DNA of 54,320 nt from the NCBI RefSeq assembly GCF_000300535.1, contig NZ_AMSH01000019.1, positions 1 through 54,320 of the forward strand, in the 5' to 3' direction. The notes under the pieces are model-generated. The model saw nothing but the letters and a program-made list of their open reading frames with translations, had not been told where the DNA came from and did no database searches. Each line of letters starts with the position of its first letter. Positions within the stretch are counted from its first letter, which is position 1. Below, in pieces: positions 1 to 7,756 of this stretch. Position numbers and translations under genes: made by a program. This stretch comes from Bacillus xiamenensis. Lineage in GTDB: Bacteria > Bacillota > Bacilli > Bacillales > Bacillaceae.

Positions 1-88
1 CAATAAGGTAAAGACGTTGCATTCTCTGAAGTACGAGTACCTGCACGCATTACTACCACCGAATGCGAGGGTTTGTCTACACGCTGAA
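1..88 (-). repeat. Dispersed intergenic repeat, copy 1 (partial)
   Basis: Positions 61-88 are the exact reverse complement of 16256-16283, a 28-bp match. Beyond it both copies keep looser similarity, for example a GGTACTCGT block. The element probably continues left of the window. No coding frame is evident in it. It looks like a species-level intergenic repeat comparable to the small repeats of other bacilli. Confidence 0.6.
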
Positions 89-111
89 CTAGCGAATAGC
101 TAGGTTTTTTT
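87..111 (+). terminator. Small hairpin followed by a T-run
   Basis: CTAGC (89-93) pairs with GCTAG (99-103) and a run of T follows. It probably ends a plus-strand transcript entering from the left of the window. Confidence 0.45.
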
Positions 112-151
112 GTTATAACTGCTTTATTTGATCATCAGAAAGAGTCACTAG

Positions 152-424
152 CTACCCTCTTATCCGAAAATCCTGATAATGGGCTAACTCGGTGAGCGGC
201 TCTATCTGCATATCTGTCACTTTTGAAAAACGGCTTCCTTTTCGGACGGCTTCTAAAAAGTCATTTACCTCTTGCGGCTCACCTTCGACTTTCAACTCGA
301 CATGACCTTCATCTGTGTTGCGCACCCAGCCTTTCATCCCTCGATTCATGGCTTCTGCTTGGACAAAATAACGAAACCCGACTCCTTGCACCCGACCTTT
401 TACAATGGCATGATAATGAATCAA
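152..424 (-). CDS. yflL: Acylphosphatase (YflL-like)
   Basis: Hydrolyses the carboxyl-phosphate bond of acylphosphates in the cytoplasm. The 90-aa protein has the family signature GRVQGVGFR at residues 10-18, with the catalytic Arg at 18, and the GWVRN block whose Asn36 is the second catalytic residue. Length equals the usual 90-92 aa. I chose the TTG at 424: AAGGAG lies 8 bases upstream and the N-terminus then lines up with other acylphosphatases. The ATG at 430 sits too close to that ribosome-binding site. It is divergent from the MOSC gene, as in B. subtilis. Confidence 0.9.
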   Translation of the reverse strand: MIHYHAIVKGRVQGVGFRYFVQAEAMNRGMKGWVRNTDEGHVELKVEGEPQEVNDFLEAVRKGSRFSKVTDMQIEPLTELAHYQDFRIRG

Positions 425-546
425 TGTCATCTCTCCTTTTTCCTCATCGTACCATAGCCATCGTCTGACCTTCACGAACCGACTATGCTTTGACTGTCAA
501 AGCATGTAAAATAAAAGCAATCAGACAATCAAAGGAGATGGTGAGA

Positions 547-1197
547 GTGGGGCAGACAAGGTATGACATCGAAGGAATACAAGTAGGACTACCTATCACC
601 ACCTATGCGAATGGAAAAGAAATCAAAACAGCCATCAATAAAAAGCGTATTCACGAGCCTGTCTATTTGAGCAAACTTCATTTTGAGGGAGACGGTCAGG
701 GTGATTTGGTTCATCACGGGGGCTATGATAAAGCCATCTGCGTCTTTCCATATGATCACTATGCTTACTTCGAGGAATTTTTAGGCGTTTCGTTACAGGA
801 GGCAGCTTTTGGCGAGAATTTGACAGTACATCAGCTTGTGGAGACAGAAGTGCGTATTGGAGATGTGTTTCAGCTAGGAGAAGCGCTTGTTGAGGTCAGT
901 CAGCCAAGACAGCCGTGTGTGAAGCTTTCGCTTAAGCACGGCAACATGAAGCTTGTGAAGGAAGTGCAGCAAACCGGATATACAGGCTTTTATTTACGTG
1001 TGTTGAAAGAAGGAATGGTCTCACCTGATGAATCACTTGTGTTAGTCGAAAAAGCGCCCCATTCCATCACGGTCCACGAAGTCAACGAAGTCAAATATCG
1101 TCCAGCAGATCCAAAGAGGCTGAAAGCCGTTCTTGAAGCAGATGCCTTGGCAGATGTGGTGAGGACGTCTTTAGAAAAACGAATTGAGCACATTTAA
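547..1197 (+). CDS. yflK: MOSC domain protein (YflK-like)
   Basis: A stand-alone MOSC (molybdenum cofactor sulfurase C-terminal) protein. MOSC proteins bind sulfur or molybdenum cofactor through a conserved cysteine. The segment with GDGQGDLVHHGGYDKAIC and the QPRQPC block carrying the candidate Cys fit the YiiM/YflK branch. The start is uncertain. AAAGGAG at 531-537 is ideally spaced for the GTG at 547 (216 aa). The ATG at 538 and the TTG at 490 are in frame too but have poorer spacing. The substrate is unknown. Confidence in the family is high. Confidence 0.85.
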   Translation: MGQTRYDIEGIQVGLPITTYANGKEIKTAINKKRIHEPVYLSKLHFEGDGQGDLVHHGGYDKAICVFPYDHYAYFEEFLGVSLQEAAFGENLTVHQLVETEVRIGDVFQLGEALVEVSQPRQPCVKLSLKHGNMKLVKEVQQTGYTGFYLRVLKEGMVSPDESLVLVEKAPHSITVHEVNEVKYRPADPKRLKAVLEADALADVVRTSLEKRIEHI

Positions 1198-1231
1198 AAA
1201 AGCCGTACATCACACTAGATGTACGGCTTTT
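1198..1231. terminator. Rho-independent terminator between yflK and yflJ
   Basis: A 14-bp perfect stem (1198-1211 with 1218-1231) has A residues on one side and T residues on the other, so it can end both converging genes. Confidence 0.85.
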
Positions 1232-1237
1232 CAACAT

Positions 1238-1375
1238 TTATGAGCTAAGTTTCTTTTGCTCAAGAAGATTTGCAAGGAAATAGGTTTTAAAGCTTTGAAG
1301 CTTTCTTCCTTCATGCTTGGTCACACCAAGCTTCTTTAATTCTTCGACATACCAGCCTTTGCTACCATAATGCAC
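1238..1375 (-). CDS. yflJ: DUF2639 small protein (YflJ-like)
   Basis: A 45-aa protein starting at GTG with AAAGGAG nine bases upstream (1385-1391). It begins MHYGSKGWYVEELKKLGV and continues with KHEGRKL and FKTYFLANLL, which I recognise as the DUF2639/YflJ family of bacilli. It is soluble, basic and without membrane segments. Its function is unknown. It sits downstream of yflK as in B. subtilis and converges with it at a shared terminator. Confidence 0.8.
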   Translation of the reverse strand: MHYGSKGWYVEELKKLGVTKHEGRKLQSFKTYFLANLLEQKKLSS

Positions 1376-1508
1376 GATAGAAAACTCCTTTCAATGAAAC
1401 TGCCTGCATTGTAACATCTCAAAAAAAGACGTGAAAAGTGTGCAGGTGTGAAGAAATGAAAACTGATTCTATCTGCCTATGATCCATGTATATGCTGGAA
1501 ATGATGAA

Positions 1509-1670
1509 TTATGAATTTGGCGGGTTGAGGGTGACAATGATCATACCGATCGTCATAATCATCAAGACAACGCCAAGATACGTCATCATGGATTGTTTTT
1601 TCTTGAAACCCACAACCGTTAAGATCATACTTTCGATGAAAAAGATGACACCTATGATGATGAACCACAT
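1509..1670 (-). CDS. Small membrane protein, two transmembrane segments
   Basis: A 53-aa protein with two hydrophobic stretches, about residues 2-20 and 28-48, split by a basic loop (FKKKQS). AAAGGGG lies upstream of the ATG at 1670. An in-frame GTG 21 bases earlier overlaps that ribosome-binding site and is less likely. B. subtilis carries the small genes yflI and yflH at this place, but I cannot assign this one with certainty. No function can be inferred beyond membrane insertion. Confidence 0.55.
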   Translation of the reverse strand: MWFIIIGVIFFIESMILTVVGFKKKQSMMTYLGVVLMIMTIGMIIVTLNPPNS

Positions 1671-1760
1671 ATCAAATAAGACCCCTTTCACATATCTTTG
1701 CCTATTTTACCACAGGGGTTTTTGTTTAGTCGTGACAGATTCGTGAAAGGGACACGAAAA

Positions 1761-1786
1761 AATCCCCTCCAGTGAAGGAGGGGATT
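1761..1786 (-). terminator. Terminator of map
   Basis: AATCCCCTCC (1761-1770) pairs with GGAGGGGATT (1777-1786). On the minus strand the hairpin is followed by T residues (plus-strand A-run just before 1761). It lies directly after the map stop codon. Confidence 0.85.
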
Positions 1787-1793
1787 CGCTTGC

Positions 1794-2543
1794 TTACAGC
1801 TTTGTTAAAATAATCGGTTCGTCTTTTGTGATCACAATCGTATGCTCAATCTGTGCGACCAGGCTCTTATCAGGTGTTTTAAATGTCCAGCCATCATCAG
1901 CCTGATAAATGGATTCAGCATTTGTTGAAATGAAAGGCTCAAAAGCAATGACAGTGCCATTTTTAAATAAAGCATTGTCGAATGGGTCATAGTAGTTCAA
2001 AATATGATTCGGTGCTTCGTGCAAGCTCTTTCCAATGCCGTGTCCAGTCAGGTTTTTAATGACTGTAAACCCTTGCTCTTTTGCCGTGTTGTAGACCGCA
2101 CGGCCAATTTGGTTTTGTCTTTTGCCCGCTTTCGCATGCTTCAATCCCTCAAGGAATGCATCCTCTGCACATTGGCATAATGCTTCAAGACGAGCATCAC
2201 CTGTGCCTAATACGAAGGAAATTCCAGTATCGGAATAATATCCATCCAGTTCTGCCGAGATATCAATATTAATGAGGTCACCCTCTTGTAAAATGGTTTT
2301 ATCACTCGGGATGCCGTGTGCAACTTCATCGTTAACGCTGATACAAGTCGTACCAGGGAAGTCATATTCCTTTTCAGGCGCCGAATTGGCTCCATGTTCT
2401 TCTAAAATTTTTTTCCCAATCAAATCTAATTCTTTTGTAGTCATGCCTGGCTTCGCTTGGCTTTTCATTTCTTCTCTTGCCAAAGCGACAATTCGGCCGA
2501 CTTTTTTTAAGGCTTCTAACTCATGATCATGTTTGACAATCAC
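1794..2543 (-). CDS. mapB: Type I methionine aminopeptidase (YflG/MapB-like)
   Basis: Removes the initiator methionine from nascent proteins in the cytosol. The 249-aa protein has the full pita-bread set of metal ligands, Asp94, Asp105, His168, Glu202 and Glu233, plus the substrate-site His76 in NDEVAHGIP. The GHGIG and IEHT blocks are typical of the family. It lacks an N-terminal zinc-finger extension, as expected of bacterial type I enzymes. The position beside nagP matches yflG of B. subtilis, the second methionine aminopeptidase of that species. It is divergent from nagP with a 190-bp shared upstream region. Confidence 0.95.
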   Translation of the reverse strand: MIVKHDHELEALKKVGRIVALAREEMKSQAKPGMTTKELDLIGKKILEEHGANSAPEKEYDFPGTTCISVNDEVAHGIPSDKTILQEGDLINIDISAELDGYYSDTGISFVLGTGDARLEALCQCAEDAFLEGLKHAKAGKRQNQIGRAVYNTAKEQGFTVIKNLTGHGIGKSLHEAPNHILNYYDPFDNALFKNGTVIAFEPFISTNAESIYQADDGWTFKTPDKSLVAQIEHTIVITKDEPIILTKL

Positions 2544-2639
2544 TGTTCATTCCCGCTTTCTATAACTTCAGTCTATTCAATAGCTTACCACATTTTACGC
2601 CAAAAGAGTAAAGGGTGGATTTCAACTCAATATGGACAA

Positions 2640-2670
2640 ATTGGTATAGATAACTAGATGTGCATATGAT
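2640..2670 (+). promoter_or_regulatory. NagR (DasR-type) operator and nagP promoter
   Basis: ATTGGTATAGATAACT (2640-2655) resembles the dre operator bound by NagR/YvoA-type GntR regulators of N-acetylglucosamine genes. It covers the weak -35 TTGGTA (2641-2646), which stands 18 bp from TATGAT (2665-2670). This predicts repression relieved by glucosamine-6-phosphate or N-acetylglucosamine-6-phosphate. The operator match is from memory of the consensus. Confidence 0.7.
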
Positions 2671-2732
2671 ATATTTTTTATGAGCATCATGAGAGATTTG
2701 TTCATGGTGATGACGAAGGGGGGAGAAATGAA

Positions 2733-4097
2733 ATGGTGTTTCAGTTTTTTCAAAAGTTAGGAAAATCATTTATGCTTCCAATCGCTGTGCTGCCTGCAGC
2801 AGGTATTATTTTGGCTATTGGACGGGAGGATGTATTCAATATCCCGTTTATTCATGCGGCAGGAAATGCAATTTTTGCGAATTTGGCATTAATTTTTGCA
2901 ATGGGTGTAGCGATCGGCATTTCAAAGGATGGTAACGGGGCAGCGGCGTTATCAGGGGCGATCTCTTATTTTATTTTGTCAGCAGGAACAACGTCAATCA
3001 ATTCGACCAACAATATGGGGGTATTGGGCGGTATTTTATGCGGGCTCTTGGCAGGTTACGTTTACAATAAATTTAAGGATACGAAACTGCCGGAATACTT
3101 AGGTTTCTTTAGTGGCAGGCGGCTTGTGCCAATTATGACAGCACTTTTCACCATTGTATTAGCAGCCGTTTTCGGATATGTGTGGCCTCCAATTCAAAGT
3201 GTGATCAATGACTTAGGGGAATGGATTTTAAGTCTTGGTGCAACGGGTGCCGGACTGTTTGGTTTCTTTAACCGGTTGCTCATCCCACTAGGACTTCATC
3301 ATGTCCTTAATAACTTATTTTGGTTTCAATTCGGGGAATTCAACGGGGCAACAGGTGATTTAGCGCGATTCTTTAAAGGAGATCCAAGTGCGGGTGTCTT
3401 TATGACAGGATTCTTCCCAGTGATGATGTTTGGTCTGCCAGCGGCATGTCTTGCTATGGTTGTGACAGCAAAGCCTGAAAAGCGAAAAGCAACAGCTGGC
3501 CTCATGATTGGAATGGCGCTGACGTCATTTATTACAGGGATCACAGAACCAATTGAATTTTCATTTATGTTCTTATCTCCACTTTTATATGGTGTCCATG
3601 CCATATTAACAGGTCTTTCGCTCTTTATTGTGAATACGTTAGGGATTCATAGCGGCTTTGCCTTTTCAGCCGGTGCGATTGATTACGTCTTAAGCTTTGG
3701 TATTGCTCAAAAACCAATCATGTTACTTGTGGTTGGGGTGATTTATGGCGTTATTTACTTTATCGTTTTCTATTTCCTCATTAAACTGTTGAAGCTAAAA
3801 ACACCGGGCAGAGAAGATGATGACATTGAAGATATTTCAGCGGATGATACACATACTGCCGGAGCAAGTATGCTCGTAGAGGGGCTTGGCGGCAAAGACA
3901 ATATCACCACGATTGATCATTGTGCTACACGCCTTCGCTTAACAGTAGAGAATACGGATTTATTGAACGAAGGTACATTGAAAAAAGCAGGTGCCAAAGG
4001 GATACTGACGTCAGGGAAAACATCTGTACAAATCATCATTGGAACAAATGTCGAATTTGTCGCAGATGATCTCCGCAAGGAAGTTGATCAAGATTAA
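2733..4097 (+). CDS. nagP: PTS EIICB component for N-acetylglucosamine
   Basis: Imports and phosphorylates N-acetylglucosamine. The 454-aa membrane protein has a glucose-family EIIC channel over about residues 1-355, with the conserved TGITEPIEFSF block, and a C-terminal EIIB domain with the phospho-cysteine Cys397 in DHCATRLRL. There is no EIIA domain, so phosphate must come from another glucose-family EIIA. Length and synteny match B. subtilis NagP (YflF). A GGGGGGAG ribosome-binding site sits eight bases before the ATG. The predicted NagR operator upstream supports the substrate assignment. Confidence 0.93.
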   Translation: MVFQFFQKLGKSFMLPIAVLPAAGIILAIGREDVFNIPFIHAAGNAIFANLALIFAMGVAIGISKDGNGAAALSGAISYFILSAGTTSINSTNNMGVLGGILCGLLAGYVYNKFKDTKLPEYLGFFSGRRLVPIMTALFTIVLAAVFGYVWPPIQSVINDLGEWILSLGATGAGLFGFFNRLLIPLGLHHVLNNLFWFQFGEFNGATGDLARFFKGDPSAGVFMTGFFPVMMFGLPAACLAMVVTAKPEKRKATAGLMIGMALTSFITGITEPIEFSFMFLSPLLYGVHAILTGLSLFIVNTLGIHSGFAFSAGAIDYVLSFGIAQKPIMLLVVGVIYGVIYFIVFYFLIKLLKLKTPGREDDDIEDISADDTHTAGASMLVEGLGGKDNITTIDHCATRLRLTVENTDLLNEGTLKKAGAKGILTSGKTSVQIIIGTNVEFVADDLRKEVDQD

Positions 4098-4102
4098 AAA
4101 AG

Positions 4103-4140
4103 AGCGTTCAGCCAGATCAAATGGGCTGGACGTTTTTTTT
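4103..4140 (+). terminator. Terminator of nagP
   Basis: An 11-bp stem (4103-4113 with 4124-4134, two G-U pairs) followed by eight T residues. Confidence 0.85.
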
Positions 4141-4234
4141 GTTTGCGCTGGTCGATCACAAGTACAATACTGATCACAACTAGTAAAAACCATGACACTC
4201 GCATACATACACCCGCTATGGTCCCGAAATAACT

Positions 4235-4251
4235 GTTGCGGATATCGCAAC
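4235..4251. promoter_or_regulatory. Palindrome upstream of the DoxX gene
   Basis: GTTGCG and CGCAAC flank GATAT, forming a 17-bp inverted repeat typical of a dimeric repressor site. No neighbouring regulator gene explains it. Confidence 0.35.
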
Positions 4252-4300
4252 GGAAAAGTTTACCTCAACTAGATATTCGTGAACAATTTATGAATATATA

Positions 4301-4371
4301 TGTGAAAAAGATCACAAATGAAAAATCACATAGTATAATAAGATCATAAAGAATATGTGAAATATTTCACA
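4301..4371 (+). promoter_or_regulatory. Promoter with two CRP/FNR-type boxes
   Basis: TGTGAAAAAGATCACA (4301-4316) and TGTGAAATATTTCACA (4356-4371) both fit TGTGA-N6-TCACA. TATAAT (4334-4339) lies between them with no good -35. The first box is centred about 38-41 bp before the expected transcription start, the usual place for FNR-type activation. The second lies just downstream of the start. It also fits the Rex consensus core, so repression by Rex is an alternative. Confidence 0.6.
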
Positions 4372-4393
4372 TAAATAAAAAGGAGGCATCATC

Positions 4394-4900
4394 ATGTTTA
4401 CAAAATTCTTACAAACAAATGTGTGGGCAGCCGTTATTCTTTTGGCAGCAAGACTTTATATCGGATGGACTTGGCTGACATCTGGTATTGGAAAACTAAC
4501 AGGCGGATTCGATGCATCAGGATATTTGCAATTTGCCATATCTGAACCTGTTGTGAAAGATGGTCATCTTGTTTATCCGTTCTATGTCGGGTTTTTAGAA
4601 CATGTCGCACTGCCAAATGCCGGGCTATTCAGTGCCATGGTCATGTGGGGAGAAATCTTAGTCGGTCTAGGGTTAATCATTGGATTGTTCACAACAACGG
4701 CAGCCTTTTTTGGAAGCGTGATGAATGTCTCTTTCTTACTAGCTGGAACCGTCTCTGTTAATCCGCTTCTTCTTCTCATTGCGATCATCATTATGGCAGC
4801 GAAAGGGAATGCCGGAAAATTTGGTCTTGATTATGTAGCAGCTCCAATGATCAAACGAACACTGAAAAGAAAGCCGCATTTAGAAGTGGCATCATCATAA
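4394..4900 (+). CDS. DoxX family membrane protein
   Basis: A 168-aa protein with four hydrophobic segments, roughly residues 13-30, 65-85, 92-112 and 118-138. The N-terminal block ARLYIGWTWLTSGIGKL is typical of the DoxX/TQO small-subunit family. Such proteins take part in quinone-linked or redox chemistry at the membrane, but the exact substrate differs between members. AAAGGAGG precedes the ATG. The two FNR- or Rex-like boxes upstream suggest control by oxygen or NADH status. It is monocistronic, bounded by terminators on both sides. It is not part of the B. subtilis gene order here as I recall it. Confidence 0.8.
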   Translation: MFTKFLQTNVWAAVILLAARLYIGWTWLTSGIGKLTGGFDASGYLQFAISEPVVKDGHLVYPFYVGFLEHVALPNAGLFSAMVMWGEILVGLGLIIGLFTTTAAFFGSVMNVSFLLAGTVSVNPLLLLIAIIIMAAKGNAGKFGLDYVAAPMIKRTLKRKPHLEVASS

Positions 4901-4905
4901 AGAAG

Positions 4906-4940
4906 ATCCTCCTGAGCTTATGCTCAGGAGGATTTTTTTA
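4906..4940 (+). terminator. Terminator of the DoxX gene
   Basis: A perfect 12-bp stem (4906-4917 with 4922-4933), TTAT loop and a seven-base T-run. Confidence 0.9.
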
Positions 4941-4941
4941 T

Positions 4942-5100
4942 TTAGGAGCCGGCTTTGATGATTTGTCCTTTAGGCGCCAGCTCATAAATACTATTTAGCG
5001 CGTCCTTTGGACCTTGAGGAATGGATTGTGCTGAAATCGCAGGGCTGAAACTGAATAAGGTGGAAGAAGCGAGTGAAGCGGTCACGACAAAAGCTGCTGA
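4942..5100 (-). pseudogene. Possible remnant of a small secreted peptide gene
   Basis: An open frame without a usable start encodes AAFVVTASLASSTLFSFSPA followed by ISAQ, which looks like the core and AxA site of a signal peptide, then a 31-residue tail. The frame is stopped by TGA directly upstream. A good ribosome-binding site (AAGGAGGGG) lies just before in the shifted frame. I infer a one-base frameshift or a lost N-terminus. It is not recognised as a named family. Confidence 0.35.
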
Positions 5101-5151
5101 TCAATAAACCCCTCCTTCTTTTCCTATACCCGCATCCATGAGGATGAAACG

Positions 5152-5187
5152 AAAAATCCCCAGCTGATCCGAGATCGGCTGGGGATT
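5152..5187 (-). terminator. Terminator of ltaS
   Basis: Stem 5155-5169 with 5173-5187, followed on the minus strand by T residues (plus-strand A-run 5152-5156). Confidence 0.85.
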
Positions 5188-5199
5188 GAAATGAGAAAG

Positions 5200-7179
5200 T
5201 TATTTTGAAGACGAGCTGGATTCATCTTTGGCGGAAGAGGAATCTTCTTCGTCCTGTACTTTCTTTGTATAGTCATATTCATTTCGGTCAATTGGTGTAA
5301 AGCCTTTAGGCTTGTAGAAACGGAGTAAATCTTCTGTGACAATCTTATCAGATGTCTCTAGCATCTTTTTCACCGTTTCGTTTTCTTGTGATGCCTTTTT
5401 AGTCGGCTCGATTTTTTCACCTGTTTTGTTGCTGTAATAGTTGTTGCCTACTTTCGTGTAGTCCCTTGACACGAAGTCACCATTTCTAAATGGTACAAGC
5501 TCTTTAAAGTTCTTCGATAAGATATCAGAACCAGACATTAAATAGTTCTTCGTATCATAGCCGAGCAGGTGCAAAAGGGTTGGAGCCACATCTACTTCAC
5601 CAGAGTATTTATGAATCTGTCCACCTTTTACGCCTGGTACATGAATAAAGAGCGGCACACGCATGAGCTGGGCATTTTCATAATCTCCAATTTTTTGTCC
5701 TGTCACTTTTTCCATGGCGTCATTATGATTTTCTGAAATGCCGTAATGGTCTCCGTACATAATGACCACTGTGTTGTCATATAGACCAGACTTTTTCAAG
5801 TCAGTGAAGAACTGCTCAATGGCTTCATCTAAATAATGAGCTGATTGGAAATAGTTATCGACGACAGAGTCTCCGAAATCACCGGGTTCAAAATCAGTAT
5901 CACCTTCATCCATACCAAATGGAAAATGGTTCGATAACGTAATGAATTTCGAATAAAACGGCTGTTTCAGATTTTTAAGCATTGGCATGGATTCTTTGAA
6001 GAACGGTTTGTCTTTCAAACCATAATTCTTCGTATCTTGCTCGTTCATATCGTAGTATTCAGAATCGTAAAATCTGTCATATCCAAAGGACTTAAACATT
6101 TCATTACGGTTCCAGAAGGTTTTCGTATTCCCGTGAAATTCTGCTGACGTGTATTGATCCTTCTTCAAAATGCCGGGAAGTGCCTGGTACGTGTTTTGAG
6201 CTTTGTTAATAAACACGGAGCCTTGGGATAAGGGGAATAGCCCTGTATCCATCATAAATTCCGCATCAGACGTCTTTCCTTGTCCTGTTTGATGGAAGAA
6301 GTTATCAAAGTAAAACGTTTGGTTGTCATGAGCCAATGAATTCAGGAATGGAGTGACTTCTTTTCCATTCACTTTATAATCAATGACAAAGTTTTGCAGA
6401 GATTCAAGAGAAATCGTAATGACGTTCATGCCTTTCGCTTTCCCATAATAGGCAGGGTTAGGATCAGCGCTGTTCGCCTTTAAATAATTCTCTACATCTG
6501 TTACATCATTTGAATTTGCCAGAGCACGCTGGCTGTTTGATTTCACATTTTGAATGGCATCAAACACAGTAAAGTTATAAGCACCTAAATATTTGACTAA
6601 ATAATTGCGGTCGAACGATCTTGATAAAAGCTCTGGACGATCAATCTCTGCAGCGACTAAGTTGAGCACAAAGATTACAACAGAGGACACAAGGACGAGT
6701 CTAAACGATTTTGACTTTTGAACAGGTACAGTCGCTGTACTTGTTTGCTGCCTTTTCATGCGGACTGCGAGTACGATCAAAATGATTGTATCGATAAAGT
6801 AAAACACATCAGTCCAACGCATGAGTGAAAATGCACTATCACCTAATTGTCCGCCATTCGTTCCTGCCTGCATCACTGTAGGCAGCGTGATAAAGTCATT
6901 GAAGAATCGATAGTACACGATGTTTGCGTAAAGTAAAAAAGACATGAAAAAGTGAATCACAATGATAGCGGCAGGCTGCCATTTTTTCTTGAACAATAAA
7001 CCAAAGCCAAGAAAGAACAAGCTGGAGCTAATAGGATTCACGAAAAGCAAAATATGCTGAAGTACATTGGATATACCAAGTTTAAATTCAATTAAATACG
7101 CTGAATATGTTTTGAGCCACAGTAAGATGGCTGCAATCACAAAGAAGCCGAGACCTCTTTTTTGAATAAATGTTTTCAT
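5200..7179 (-). CDS. ltaS: Lipoteichoic acid synthase LtaS (YflE-like)
   Basis: Polymerises glycerol-phosphate from phosphatidylglycerol onto the lipoteichoic acid chain on the outer membrane face. The 659-aa protein has five N-terminal membrane segments to about residue 182, a linker with an ALA motif suited to signal-peptidase cleavage near 220, and an extracellular sulfatase-like domain. Catalytic Thr303 in GKTSDAEF, Glu259, His418, Asp477 and His478 correspond to the known manganese and nucleophile positions of LtaS. A Ser-rich acidic tail ends the protein. The start at 7179 (MKTFIQKRG) has AAAGGAG eight bases upstream. An in-frame extension to 7260 is unsupported. Confidence 0.95.
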   Translation of the reverse strand: MKTFIQKRGLGFFVIAAILLWLKTYSAYLIEFKLGISNVLQHILLFVNPISSSLFFLGFGLLFKKKWQPAAIIVIHFFMSFLLYANIVYYRFFNDFITLPTVMQAGTNGGQLGDSAFSLMRWTDVFYFIDTIILIVLAVRMKRQQTSTATVPVQKSKSFRLVLVSSVVIFVLNLVAAEIDRPELLSRSFDRNYLVKYLGAYNFTVFDAIQNVKSNSQRALANSNDVTDVENYLKANSADPNPAYYGKAKGMNVITISLESLQNFVIDYKVNGKEVTPFLNSLAHDNQTFYFDNFFHQTGQGKTSDAEFMMDTGLFPLSQGSVFINKAQNTYQALPGILKKDQYTSAEFHGNTKTFWNRNEMFKSFGYDRFYDSEYYDMNEQDTKNYGLKDKPFFKESMPMLKNLKQPFYSKFITLSNHFPFGMDEGDTDFEPGDFGDSVVDNYFQSAHYLDEAIEQFFTDLKKSGLYDNTVVIMYGDHYGISENHNDAMEKVTGQKIGDYENAQLMRVPLFIHVPGVKGGQIHKYSGEVDVAPTLLHLLGYDTKNYLMSGSDILSKNFKELVPFRNGDFVSRDYTKVGNNYYSNKTGEKIEPTKKASQENETVKKMLETSDKIVTEDLLRFYKPKGFTPIDRNEYDYTKKVQDEEDSSSAKDESSSSSK

Positions 7180-7236
7180 ATAAACACTCCTTTTCTCCGA
7201 TACACGGAAGAGGCGGAACGAAAGAAAACGAACCAT

Positions 7237-7248
7237 TAGAATATACCA
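7237..7248 (-). promoter_or_regulatory. Extended -10 promoter candidate for ltaS
   Basis: On the minus strand TGGTATATT (plus 7240-7248) is an extended -10 element about 60 bp before the ltaS start. No convincing -35 is seen. Confidence 0.4.
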
Positions 7249-7680
7249 CGAAATGCACAAATAGAAAAGTCATAATCAGTGAACGGCGTGAACAGCCTGT
7301 CCTAGAAAGAAAGGAAGGAAATCGAAAATATTCGGCCGCCGAAAAACTTTTTGTGAAATCTATCCTGATATTAACAGAAAATTCTGTAATTCCCCTGTTG
7401 CTATATCAATAAAACAGGCAAAAAGACACAAGTCTAAAGAATCAATTTAATTTCTACAATGGTGTATTCAAGCGAATTTCCAGTGTTTATTAATGTTTAT
7501 GCAGGTTAAGTAAAAAAAATGAGTGGAGGAACTGCTGAAGTGGTTGGATAAAAATCCCTCTTTAAAAATATATTGATATATTTTATTGTTTCACGAACAT
7601 AATGGTTTTGATGTGTATTGTAAGGGTTTTTTTGATTTTGATGAATGAACAAATTATCTAAATATACTTAAGTGGACATT
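7249..7680. other. Non-coding spacer between ltaS and the decarboxylase gene
   Basis: I see no convincing gene in this stretch. It is AT-rich and holds one perfect small palindrome, AAAATATA-TTGA-TATATTTT (7565-7584). It presumably carries the divergent regulatory regions of ltaS and the decarboxylase gene. Confidence 0.4.
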
Positions 7681-7711
7681 TCGACACTATAAACTTTTGA
7701 AACGGTGTCGA
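7681..7711 (+). promoter_or_regulatory. Inverted repeat before the decarboxylase gene
   Basis: TCGACAC (7681-7687) and GTGTCGA (7705-7711) form a 7-bp inverted repeat with a 17-bp spacer, 45 bp before the start codon. It may be a regulator site or a leader hairpin. The cognate factor is unknown. Confidence 0.4.
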
Positions 7712-7756
7712 TATAGACAGTGACAGGAAATCTTCCATTGAAAGGATTGATAGTAT

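Noticed and set aside
4356-4371. Assigning this palindrome firmly to Rex
   Set aside because: It also fits the FNR consensus and pairs with a second FNR-like box that is a poor Rex site, so no single regulator can be named.
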